Source: Cornus controversa
Lineage: Eukaryota; Streptophyta; Magnoliopsida; Cornales; Cornaceae
Direction: 5' to 3'
Length of the DNA stretch: 64,000 nucleotides
NCBI GenBank assembly: GCA_026545225.1
Contig: CM048846.1
Span: forward strand, 88,987,270-89,051,269
Part shown: positions 20,738 through 31,700 of the stretch, piece by piece
Layout of the letters: every line of letters starts with the position of its first letter
How positions within the stretch are numbered: position 1 is the first letter of the stretch
Program-made: the position numbers and the translations under genes
The notes under the pieces: generated by a model
Told to the model about the DNA's origin: nothing
Databases searched by the model: none
Seen by the model: the letters and a program-made list of their open reading frames with translations, nothing else

Positions 20738-23700
20738 TTAATCGGTACAGCAGCGATACATGAGGTACTTCTCCATAGGACGGCCACACTCTGCGCAAAC
20801 CACCCTCTCCTGGATGTCACCACTGATCCCAGGAAGGATGAGGCGGTTACAGTGCTGTGGGGTGTGTAGGTGCTGGAGATGATCATTAAGTGCTGGCACA
20901 AAACCCTTTTGCTTCGCAATCTCCTCCCAATCGTTAAATTGTGAAAGGCTTTTCATGATTGTGTCTTCCTTGGCTTTGGCCATCTCTGTGGATCCTCTAC
21001 TGAAAATAGCCCATCCTTGATCACTGCCATCAAAACTAAGCACATTCATCACCTCCAGCATTATCTGATCATTAGCAATGGTCTTGCCATGCTGCATCTT
21101 AGAATAGAGCATGCTTTCCAATCTTGACCAGAAGAACCAAATGGATGTGGGATCCTGCCAACAGTAACTAAGCTTTTCCGCGGTAATGATTGCCATGTTC
21201 TTTTGAACTCTTTCCTTGGTTTTGCTCTTCCCCACATAAACCATTTCTAGGGTGATGCCTGCAGCAATTGCAACATCTTTTGCTATTTTTGTGAAGTCTC
21301 TAATCCATTTAATGTCCTCTCCTCCATACAAGCAAATGATTTTCCCTTCTTGAATCTGAAAAATGGGAATTAGTTCCACTCTAACATTAATATGGGTGTC
21401 ATTAGCAAATGTTTGTACTAGTGGTTGTACATAATTGCTATGGCAGAGCGTGTGTGTATCTGCATCTAAGAAAATTAAGTATGCATAAATAGAACTGTGA
21501 GAATATAGTTACCCATCGAAGTGTGTGTTCATCAATTCCATCCACCAGTAGCTCAAGTCTCCAAGTCTCTTCCTTCCACAGTGCTTCTTCTCTCACAGTG
21601 GTGAAAGGGTGAGCCAAATTTCCCCAAATCCATATCATGTGGTGGGCATTGGGACATACAACCTTTCCTTGTGGATCCAGTACCACTAGAATCATCTTCC
21701 TTGAAAAATGCCACACTTCCTTGATGTACCTGGTCACTGCTGGCTCGAGCAATGAGGGATGGTGCAGCGTGTGCCATGGCATCATAGACTGAAGGTCCTG
21801 AAATTTGCGTTGATAGTCTTCGTTCCAAGGTATTGACCTGTCCACAATCGGGAGCCACACCACGCTGTAGTTCATCTGATTTGGCGTTGCAAGTGACTCG
21901 CGGTAAATGTCAGCAAGAGTATGAAGCTCTTCTTGGTAGAGGTCAAGATCAGAAATGAGCAGTAACACAGTCTTTCTCTTAAGTACTTCAACACTAACCT
22001 GTTTGTGTCAATGAAAGTCAAAGTAAAGTCATGTTATTTCTCATTTGGTGAAAAGATGAGACCAGGAAAACAGAGAGGAGACGATTTGTGAACAAACCCT
22101 CATCTTGGAGGAGACATCCACGAGTGGCAGTATATCATCCTTGGAGTAAATCAATGCCTTGAGAATCTTCATGTTGTCCAAGTGGGGAATTTCAAAGAGA
22201 TGCAGAAGCATTTGAAAATATTCTGCATGTCTCTTCTCATCTGCATCCCATGGTGATCTTAAATATTAAGTACTTAAAGAAAATTATAGGGTGTGATTTA
22301 AGAGTAAAACTTTGATGAGAATGAAACTAAACCAAACGGATTCCAGTTAGTTTATGAGAGATGCTATATATGGTGATCCCTCATCTTGATTGACACGGCT
22401 CTTGATTTGTCACTTTCATTTAAAAGCAAAATCGACCATCCTTGTCCTGTTAATTTCATGAGTTTCATTTGCAACTCAAGTGCACCCTAGTTCTCTCATT
22501 AGAGACAGATTTTTTTTTTATATCATTATTCGATAATTTTAGTTTGAAAATTGCTCGAGTACCCACCTACGTGCTGATAGCAAACGCTAAGTTGTGTCTT
22601 GAGGTGGCCATGTATGTTGCTGACCTTATGAGCCAAGCTCGATAGTTCCCATGCCTCTGTGGTAGATGTTATGTACCTACATTTAGCACAACAAGGTGTC
22701 TAATTAGTTATGTCAATCGTATAATTGAAAGTTGCAGGTTGAGTGCACATGGACACAGATTGCTTACTCATAACTCATGCCTAGAAGGCTTGTTATCTGT
22801 GAAGCACAAGCCACCATACTCCGGATGGTCCAGTAAGCAGCAATGGGGATATGAGCCATGGCAGTTGACATTGGTGGTGTCTCGGTTGATATATATTGAG
22901 ATGGTAGCTCCTTGAACTCGACAATGCACTTGGTTACATCAATCATGGCCTTTAGAAGGTTAGTGATTGCATCAAATCGTGATTTCAGCGAGTGAGTATG
23001 CTCTATAATGTCTGGCAATTGCTTAAGGATAGCCACTGATTTGGCAAGTGGATTTGTGGCGCAAAGCTGTGCAACGAGCCAGAACTCTCCGTAATTAACA
23101 GCAAAGGCTGCTAAGGATATCACCACTTTTGCATCCCATGAATAGTTCGAAAGCATGTTGAAAATCGCCATTGTTGTTGCATGAGCATCTCCTCCTCCTG
23201 AACACTTGCATGATAACTGCCAATACATATATAATATAACTGTTGCTTTTGAGGGTTCAAATGAACTTGTTAACCACTTTTTGCAAAAAGCACTTTTGAA
23301 TTCTCTATGCTAGTTTTGAAATTTCAATTGCAAAGAAGTGTGCTCTATGTAATTAGACAATTAATAGAACAACTTTTTCTTAATCAGTATGAATTACCTT
23401 TTATGTTATACTAGTAATTAAAAAGACACCTACTGTTTGATAAAACTGAAAATTAAGTGGAGATACCACCTTAATTTTGAAAAAAAAAGTGTTATTTATT
23501 TGTCACATTTCATTGTTAGTAGCAAAAAGCACTTTGTACTAGCAAATTGTGGCAGGGTTGTGGAATATAGCAGAGGTGAAAAATAAGGCTTAATAATAAC
23601 CTCGCAGGAAATTTTATGTATAGTATGAGCCAATCCTTCAAGGACTCCCTCAAAGGCAGTAAAAGCGATATTGTTCGTCAATGTATCGATATGATCATGC

Positions 23701-24123
23701 GTGCCCTGCATACAAAATTGAAAGGAGTTGGACTAGAATAAAAGTTGTAAAATGACACAAGTATTAAGGGTTGTAATTCAATGGTACTTGCTCGTCTTTT
23801 AAAGTAAAATATCGAAGTTCAAGTCTTCCATAAGTGCATGTGAATGTGTGAATGAATTTTTTGCTGGGAAACTTAGAGAAACTAAGTTAGAGAAAGAATG
23901 ATACATGTACAACTGCGTCAAGGCTAGGCCTGGCACGATAAAGGATGTCATCAATGACATAAAGAATGGGCTTGACATCGACTTCACGGCCATCCGGTGA
24001 ATGGGTTGCCTGAATTTGTTTCATCATTGCACTGTCATCGGAGGCTGCGAACATTCGTCGCTCACCCTTCAGCTGTTGCTGCACCTTAGTGGGCTGCACA
24101 GTGGTTGCCAAAGTGGTTGCCAT
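20738..24123 (-). CDS. SEO: Sieve element occlusion (SEO/forisome-type) protein
   Basis: Seven exons on the minus strand, 24123-23905, 23705-23601, 23216-22768, 22676-22567, 22240-22098, 21998-21513 and 21355-20738, total 2130 nt in one frame, giving 709 residues, the usual SEO size. The SEO N-terminal domain covers about residues 30-330 (ISCE, then CKCSGGGDAHATT; TEAWELSSLAHKV; NMKILKALIYSKDD). A thioredoxin-fold-like part follows (VLLLISDLDLY). The SEO C-terminal domain has ICLYGGEDIKW, DPTSIWFFWSRLE and the terminal Cys motif CAECGRPMEKY...CC. SEO proteins form the P-protein filaments of sieve elements. The start was taken at MATTLATT; an in-frame Met 40 codons upstream adds a sequence without family support. 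The end of exon 1 (CAT|GTATCA) and the start of exon 5 (GCAG|ATGAG) are the least certain junctions. Confidence 0.92.
23768..23885 (+). mobile_element. Possible tRNA-derived SINE in SEO intron 1
   Basis: GGGTTGTAATTCAATGGTAC resembles an A-box head, and GAAGTTCAAGTCTTCC about 35 bp later a B box. A tail region of repeated GTGAATGTGTGAATG follows. No clean target duplication or A tail was found, so this is a weak call from the two boxes and their spacing. Confidence 0.42.
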
Positions 24124-24846
24124 TTTTGGGAGTTCAAAAGGTTCAAAGAGAGAGGGAAAAACTTGCTTGTGTGGTTTTACAACTACGCAATCTAGGCTAT
24201 ACATATAGTGATTAGAGGATGGAATAAAGTCCAAAAGAATCAAATACCTTGCTTGTAAGGGGGGGTTTAAATTTAGCTAAAGCAGTGTTTGGTTGGATAA
24301 GGATTTGGCTATGGTGGACCCATAACTATGTATTTTACAGTGTAAAAGGACAGGTTCCCTGTTTTTTTAGCAAAAGGAATGTTCCTAATAGAATTCATAT
24401 GGATTATGGTAACACTTTACTTCCACACTCACCCAAACTATATTATCTATTGGTTAATCGGCCACACCAACCGCTTCACCGACGAGAATGGTTGAACTCG
24501 TCCCGAGCGCCGCCTTGTTGGAGAGCTCTTTTGGTTGCATTTCAGTGTATAAAACGACAAGCTAGCGTTGCAACTCAATACTATATTTTTTATGAGACTC
24601 TGTCATAGTGTAATAGGTGAATCATCGTCAGATAAGTGTTGTATTATATGGGGGTACAATGGTAACTTCACGAAAATAGTTAATCCGGCTAACGGATTCT
24701 AACTTTTAGTTATTCTTCAAAAAAGTTTTATCTAATAATAAAAAAGAATTTCAAAGAGTAGAGTTTTATCTAATAATAATAAAAAAATTCAAGGAATGTG
24801 AGAGTAATTTAGCCTATGAATTATGAGAAGACTTTAGTTCCACATG
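24124..24846 (-). promoter_or_regulatory. SEO upstream region
   Basis: The region just upstream of the SEO start on the minus strand. TATATGTATAG (minus) at about 24197-24207 is a possible TATA element about 80 bp before the start codon. An open frame on the plus strand at 24249-24608 has no recognisable domain and is not called. Confidence 0.35.
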
Positions 24847-24855
24847 CACTCAAAA

Positions 24856-25846
24856 GGACAATATTTACCTACTCACCAATGTGTAGGTGAGTCCTCCTGA
24901 CCGCTGATGTGTTTTAATAAAAAGAGGAGTGCTAGCGGCAGTCGCTTAAGCGACTGTCCTTGCACAGTCGCTCCACTGATTGATGGAAATAAATTCTCAA
25001 AATTAAATGCATTCATGTAATAAATGTCCTACTTTTTCATCAATCAATATACCCTTTCACTTCTAAAGTATTTACACTTGTGCCATCAACAACCAAATAA
25101 AATTATAAATATAAAAATAAAATATTAATATTTTAAAAATAAAACATCAATCCATATATATTATTAAAAATATTAATAAAAATAAAATTATAAACATAAA
25201 GTATATAGATTAATTGAATAAGTATATAGATTATTAAAAATATTTAAAAGCAGGAAAATATAAAAAAAATATTAATAAAAATATTTTAATACTTTTAAAA
25301 TATGTTCTTTAATTCAATTAATCATAATAACAAAATTTTAAAAATTATATTGGAAATGATTATAATAAGTATATAGATTATTAAAAATATTTAAAAGTAG
25401 GACAATATAAAAAAGTAATTAATAAAAATATTTTAATATTTTATGTTTATAATTTTATTTGTTTGTTGATGGCACAAGTGTAAATACTTTAGAAGTGAAA
25501 TGGTATATTGATTGATGAAAAAGTAGGACATTTATTACAGGAATGCATTTAATTTTTAGAATTTATTTCCACCAATCAGTGGAGCGACTGTGCAAGGACA
25601 GTCGCTTAAGCGACTGCCGCTAGCACTCCTCTAATAAAAAATGAACATATCAGTTTTAAAGTATAATAAAGGAGGTCATCTCATTTATTATACTTATTTA
25701 TTACATTTTAAACCTCATTTATTATACTTATTTATTACATTTTAAATTTAATTTTGTAATTAAAGTTGATGTGTTCATTTTTTATTAGAACACATCAGCG
25801 ATCAAAATGGTTCACCTACACACTAATGAGTAGGTAAATATTGTTC
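24856..25846. mobile_element. Outer MITE with perfect 9-bp target duplication
   Basis: Ends GGACAATATTTACCTACTC (left) and GAGTAGGTAAATATTGTTC (right) are inverted repeats that stay recognisable for about 65 bp (GTGTAGGTGA, then CGCTGATGTGTT). The flanks are CACTCAAAA at 24847-24855 and 25847-25855, a perfect 9-bp duplication as made by Mutator-like transposases. Without the inner element it is about 275 bp, with two copies of ATTTATTATACTTATTTATT near 25680-25730. No coding capacity. Confidence 0.82.
24924..25631. mobile_element. Inner long-TIR Mutator-like MITE nested in the outer MITE
   Basis: 708 bp with near-perfect inverted ends starting GAGGAGTGCTAGCGGCAGTC, flanked by TAATAAAAA at 24915-24923 and 25632-25640. 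The inverted similarity runs through CCTTGCACAGTCGCTCCACT and CATCAATCAATATACC to GTATTTACACTTGTGCCATC, so the arms are about 180 bp. Each arm contains the perfect palindrome AGTCGCTTAAGCGACT. The centre is extremely AT-rich. A diverged copy is at 5278-5778. Confidence 0.85.
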
Positions 25847-25855
25847 CACTCAAAA

Positions 25856-26381
25856 TAAGCATTATAAAAAGCTATCATAAGACAATTGTATATATAAGGG
25901 GTTGATATATCAGAAATCAAGTTTGAAGCCTAAAAGGGAAGGATTATTAATACTAATAGATCCGTAATTAATTTCACGCGTCGGTGGATAAGTACATTTG
26001 TTAAAAGTGGACTGGTCATAAGTGCTTTTGTTAAAAATCGACTGCTCACAAGTGCTTTTGTTAAAAGTCAGCTGGTCACGTCCTCAGACATCATTAGATG
26101 CTTACGTATGCAATCTAACCTCAGCAATATCTCAAGGGAGAGAGAGACAGATCGGTTCTTTTGCTTTTTGCATGAAAGAGAGAGAAAAACTACTGGATTT
26201 ATCACACAAGCATGGTTGTATACTAATTGCTGTATAGGAGAGAAGAATTTCATTATCGTGATAAATATATATATATATATAAGAGAGAGAAAAAGAAATG
26301 ATATATATAATGTAAACAGATAAAAAATAAAATAAAGAATGCCACTTTTCCAAAATAGAAGAGTTTCCAATGCTCCCTATT

Positions 26382-26423
<42 letters not shown>

Positions 26424-28600
26424 AAATGATATTATATAATGTAAACAGAAAAAAAAAATAAAGAACACCACTTTTCCAAAATAGAAGAGTTTCCAATGCT
26501 TCCTATTCCATATTATATAAAGTACTTTTGCTTTGTTACCCCCACCATATCCTTAACTTAACATGTCTTTGTTTAAAAAATATGATGGATAGAAATGTGA
26601 GCGCGAGAAAACAAGGGAAGTGGAATCAAAGAGATGATTCAAAAATATAATATTGGAAACATATTGCACACAGTTAAAACAAACAGAAAATTTTTATTTT
26701 TTTTATTAATTAGCTAGGATTTTTATTAAGAAAACACTACTAAAATCAATATGATTAGTGTTAGGAAATATTTACAGAAATCTTTAAGGTCTTATTGTTG
26801 GAAGAAAGTAGAAAGAGTGTAGAAAAAATAGAATTTTTTTATGAGAAACATATATATGTCTTTGTATTTAAAGTTGTTTTCATTGTTTTCTAAAACAATT
26901 CGGTAGGAGTGGGAATTACATAGGCCTAATTCGAAAATGTTGACAGTACCTCAGTAAGCATAAAGGGCGGGCTGAGCTTGGCCCACCCAAGCTCTAGCTT
27001 ACGGGCTTTGTTTGGTCAACAATCTGGCCTGGCTTAAGAGATTTTGAGAAACCCAAGCGTAGCATTGCAGGCCTTGGGAGAGCGGGCTGTGGGCCTATTA
27101 ATGGGCTGCGCTTCGGGCTATTGAGTTTTTATTTTAAAATGGACTTCACTCTTGCCGGACTTTATTTATTTATGTTTTTTTTAAAAAAAATTGCTACTTT
27201 ATTAGTATATTTATACAAGTACTTGTAAAAAATTACTGATTTAGTTTAAGAAAAACCAGGACTAAGTACATATTATTATATTAGTTTAATAACTTGTTAT
27301 GCGCATTGGACTGCTACTACTAAGTGAACGGATTGGGAACAGATTGTCGTGTCATAAGTCACATAATTTTTTTAAATGAGTGTTGCTCTTCTGCTCTGCA
27401 TGCATTCCCACTTTGCCACTCTATATGATATTGAATTTGTTACTTTTGTGCTCCCGCTTTCACACTCGCTTCGTGTGACTTAGGTATTGCAAGGTGGGAT
27501 GACACCTTATGTCTAGGCATAACCCACCTTCTTTTAGAGTTGCGTTCGGCCAAAACTTAGTGAGCTCAAGCTCGGTTGGACTTCCAACCTCGGGAATTTT
27601 TACACCCTTAATAGTAGCTAATATTTTAAAAGCATATTTACTTGGTACACAAATTAAAATTAAAGTTGCATCATTTACTTCTTAATAACAATGTTTTGTT
27701 GCTAGTTATTAATTTTCAAAAATTTCTACCAATGATTTGTCAAATGGTGTGTTTGGAACCAAATTATTTTGGATTTGAAATTGGAATTGGAAAAGGAATT
27801 GGATGGTAATTAAAATGCAATTTCATTTGGACGTTTGTGGAACATAGTGGAATTTGTAGAAATATAAATTTGAAATGAAATAAAATTTGTACCATTTTAC
27901 CCTTATAAATGTGTATCCAACATCGAATATTTACAATAATTTTGTTAACTAGTCTTATACAAAAAAATAAATAAAATTTAAAAAAAAAGTGCAAAAGCAA
28001 CGCTAACAGTGGTGGAAAGCGGTGGAGGTAGTGGTGATGGAAGACAACCACGACGGTGATAGTGGCAACGACATTGGTGATCGTGGTGGCAGTGGTGAAA
28101 GCTAACAACCGTGGTGGTGATGAGAGTGGCATGGAGAAACAAAAGACAATTTGAGAACATAGCACAACTTTATTATTTATAAAAAAATAAAATATAACAG
28201 TAATTTTGGTAATTTAATTAGTTAGTTTCCAAATCCCTTCAATTTTTTCTGAATTTCTCAAGTTATAATATTTTCCGTAAAATTCCTTCAAATCACATTT
28301 CTTTTTAACATTTCATGATTTCAAGCAAGTCAATTTCTTTTTGAAATCCAATTCCTATGTTAGGAGCAAGGACAGTCCGACCCGACTGTGAAAGGAGAAG
28401 GGTTGTAGGGGGTGTGGGCCCATTACATGCATCCATGGGCTCACCCCTCCTCCCCTCTCAGTCGAGTCAGTGTATCGGCTCATTTGGTATTTTCCTATTA
28501 ACAAAATAACACCATATTCATTAACAGGCCCACCTGCTGTTGACTGGCTGAGTTGATTTTGGTTCGTGATTTGGAACCAACCAGATGGGCTAAAGAGGCA
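25856..28600. other. Intergenic spacer between SEO and PIMT2
   Basis: No supported gene. It holds the repeats at 26152-26520 and a moderately GC-rich stretch of GGGCTG/GGCC motifs at about 26950-27130 and 27470-27600 that may be the ends of a hAT-like element (TAGGAGTG near 26907, CACCCTTA near 27605) without a matching target duplication. A GGTGGTGAT-rich patch lies near 28010-28110. Confidence 0.45.
26152..26520. repeat. Dispersed repeat plus local duplication
   Basis: 26152-26312 is the second copy of the repeat at 18116-18276. Next, a segment containing CCACTTTTCCAAAATAGAAG and GTTTCCAATGCT, followed by CCTATTCCAT, is present twice (about 26340-26388 and 26468-26512), each preceded by AAATGATAT...ATAATGTAAACAGA and separated by a long TA microsatellite. 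Confidence 0.78.
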
Positions 28601-28622
28601 GTAGAGAGAGGCCCAGAAGTTT

Positions 28623-28632
28623 CACACGTGTG
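28623..28632 (+). promoter_or_regulatory. G-box palindrome CACACGTGTG upstream of PIMT2
   Basis: A perfect 10-bp palindrome with a CACGTG core lies 77 bp before the first PIMT2 Met codon. Such G-boxes bind bZIP and bHLH factors and act as ABA-response elements. Plant isoaspartyl methyltransferases are linked to seeds and ABA, so a role here is plausible but inferred. Confidence 0.5.
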
Positions 28633-28708
28633 ATTGATGACTCGCTGGGTGACGATCGCGCGTGTGAGTAAAACGATGTCAGAGCAAATGTAGAGAGAAG
28701 TCGCGAGA

Positions 28709-31700
28709 ATGAAAATGCGGACCTCAGTAATAGCGTATGGTTGCCGCTATTGTGCGCCTTTAAAGCCCCACTTGTTAAACTTCACTCTCCATCGTCGTCT
28801 TCCTCTTCCACCACCTCTCGCTACTGTCTCAGCCAGTTTTTCTTCTTGCAGTCTCCAAAACCCTAAAATCTTCACGGGAAACTCTCTGTTCCTCAGGATG
28901 GAGGTAGACTCTCTCATTCTCTCTATCTCTCTATATATATTTATATATATATATATATGTTTATTTCTGCATATATCAATGTTTATTTCTGCATATATAT
29001 ATGTCTATGCTTTTTCATTATTCCTTTGTATCTGTGTGGATTCAGTTGGTTTCTGGACTATGAAAGTGGAAAAGATGTTTGGTTTTGTTGGAACTTGTTA
29101 CGAATTTGATTAAGATTTCGGTAATTTTAATATTGAAATGATAGATTAAGATCGATTTTTTTTTTCTTTTGCGGAACTTCTTGTTGTCAATTCCTCTTAA
29201 GGTGAATACTAGAAAGTTGTTTCAAATCAGCATTTTTTTTTACAGGATTAAATTTGAGAAACATACTATAGATTGGTGATGGAGGCTTTTTATTTAGAGT
29301 TGAAACTTTTCAGCGTATAAAAAATCCTCCCATCGTAGGGTTAAAGTGTCAATTTCTAATGACCAGATGCAGATACCCTAGTAATAGAAATTTTGAGGCT
29401 CGGTGATTGATTCCATCACTTAAGGGAGTTATTGATATTACATTGGTTCATCTGGCAATGCAAATAAAGGGCTTCTTAGAGTTGCCTGTTAATTCAGTAT
29501 GCAGAACTGGTAATGTATGTTTTGTGATGGTAAACGTTGTCATGCAATTCAAACAACTCAATATGGACCGACATTTTGTGTTGGGCTTGCTGCATGCCGT
29601 CAATATCTGCCATAGCTGTACTGCTTCAACATGTCGTAGCTGTAGTTATTCATTACCTTTTAAGCAGAACTCTTAATCCTTTTCAAGAGAGTGAAGGGTA
29701 TCATTATTTTTCTTGTTGCAAGAAAGAAGGGGAGGGGGAACCTCCAATTTTGAATTGAGCCCAATGACCAAGAGTTGGTGGAGTTTTTTTAGATATGCAG
29801 TTCCACTCACCTGCCTAGTGCTACATTCTGAACTTGGCATCAAATTGGGTTTCATGTGGACGTTGGGCAGGTGAGTTAGCAGGTCGGTATTATTCTTGTC
29901 AATATGATAATTTCAAACCACCTTTTTCTTGGTTAAAATTTGAACCTTCTTCTGGCACCAAATTGGCGAATTATTTATTCCTCAAATCTTATTTTGTACC
30001 TTCCCCACTCACCCATATAAACTTGATGCCTCCAGTGGCAGAGGATTATTTTTATTGTGCAGGAGTGTTAATCTTGAACACTTCAACTACAATCCTCGCT
30101 CTTCAAACTTAATTCACACCTTCCCTGCTCACCTATATACTCTCGGTGCCCTCAGTGGCCTAAGAGAGGAGTAAATTCATTTGCAGGGTGGGGATCCTTA
30201 ATACTTCAACCAATATTCTTCCTTTGTGGCCCTTTCAAAGTTAAAATTCGAGTTAAAATGCCTTACAGATCATACAAAATGGCTTGCAAACTCAAACAGT
30301 TTCATCTATAATTTTTAACAATCCAATCCACATATGGATTATTTAATTTTTAACAATCCAATCCCCCATGGATTTACAATTTCTCTCAATAACCCAACAA
30401 AAAAAAAGTACTAATAATGAAGAATTTAAATGCCCTAATTGAAGTCTTCTTGCCATCGAAAGATCTCCTATTTCGTTCCCTCCACAAGCACCACCACACA
30501 CACAAGGGCTCCACCCTCCAAAAGTCATGGGCTTGGGAACCAACGGAACAATCTCTCCAAGCCTCAATCATGCCTCTCGAGGACCGAGGTATAATCCACT
30601 GGACCCCAAATAATCCCAAAAGCAAGCCCCAACTATCCCGAGCCACTGGACAATGCAACAGGAGATGATCTACCGACTCATCATCTCTCTTGCACATGCA
30701 ACACCGAGGGGAGGGTTTAGTTTATTGTATGGTCATGGTCACGAGACAATTGATCTTACGGCATCTGAGTGAGTTTTGGAATCTCTTTAATTAAATTAAT
30801 TAATGGCTATCTTACAAATTCATGACTTACATGCTATTCTCCAATCTATTGATTTCACTTTGCTGTCTAGTTCTCTTTTCACTTTTGTAATTGATCATGA
30901 TGAAGTATTTGCTTTCCTCAGATTATCGGAAACATTGTACTGAAACTGTTTTATGCTTGTCTACAGCGGTTCTGGACTGGAAGTGGCATAAATAAAAACA
31001 AAGAAATGGTAGAGAATTTGCAGCATTATGGAGTGATTAGGTCAAAGAAGGTAGTAGAGGTAATGAATACTATTGATAGGGCTTTGTTTGTACCTGATGG
31101 GACCCCACCCTATGTTGACAGCCCTATGCAAATTGGTTACAATGCCACTATTTCCGCACCTCATATGCATGCCACATGCCTTCAATTGTTGGAGGAAAAT
31201 TTACAGCCTGGCATGCATGCTTTAGATGTTGGGTCAGGTATATTTACTTTTCCATTGATTCCGTAACTAAGCTATTACTAATGCGTTGAAACTATGAGAT
31301 ACTAATTTTCAGTTAATGTGCTGTATGAGGACTTGCATATCTGAAATTTTGCATACAACAATCTAATATTTTGGATTTCAGTTTATTCAATGTGCATTGG
31401 TATTTGTTAGAAAATGAATAATTTTATGTGATTGCCATGCTTCATGACCTTGTAATGTTAATTTATATTTTATTTATTATGTTCCATAACCTTGTAACAT
31501 TCTTTATTGAATTTAGTCTATAATTCTCTTTATCTGCAACATCACTATCTGACAAGGTGATGAAATTGTGAGGTGATGAAACTTACTTTTTTATTATATT
31601 ATGGTTGAACTGGTGATGGTTTCATTTGTTATGTGTACATTGATGGTTGACAAATGCAATTTTAGATCACACATCCACATTAGATACCTATAACAGTTCT

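Noticed and set aside
24249..24608. 119-codon frame upstream of SEO
   Set aside because: No recognisable domain and no splice or promoter context.
26068..26471. Four to five overlapping small frames rich in Ile/Tyr
   Set aside because: They translate TA and GA simple repeats.
26907..27606. hAT element with TAGGAGTG/CACCCTTA ends
   Set aside because: End similarity is short and the flanks CAATTCGG and ATAGTAGC do not match.
27764..28165. 133-codon minus-strand frame with Thr/Val/His repeats
   Set aside because: It comes from an imperfect GGTGGTGAT-type repeat; no domain and no conserved start context.
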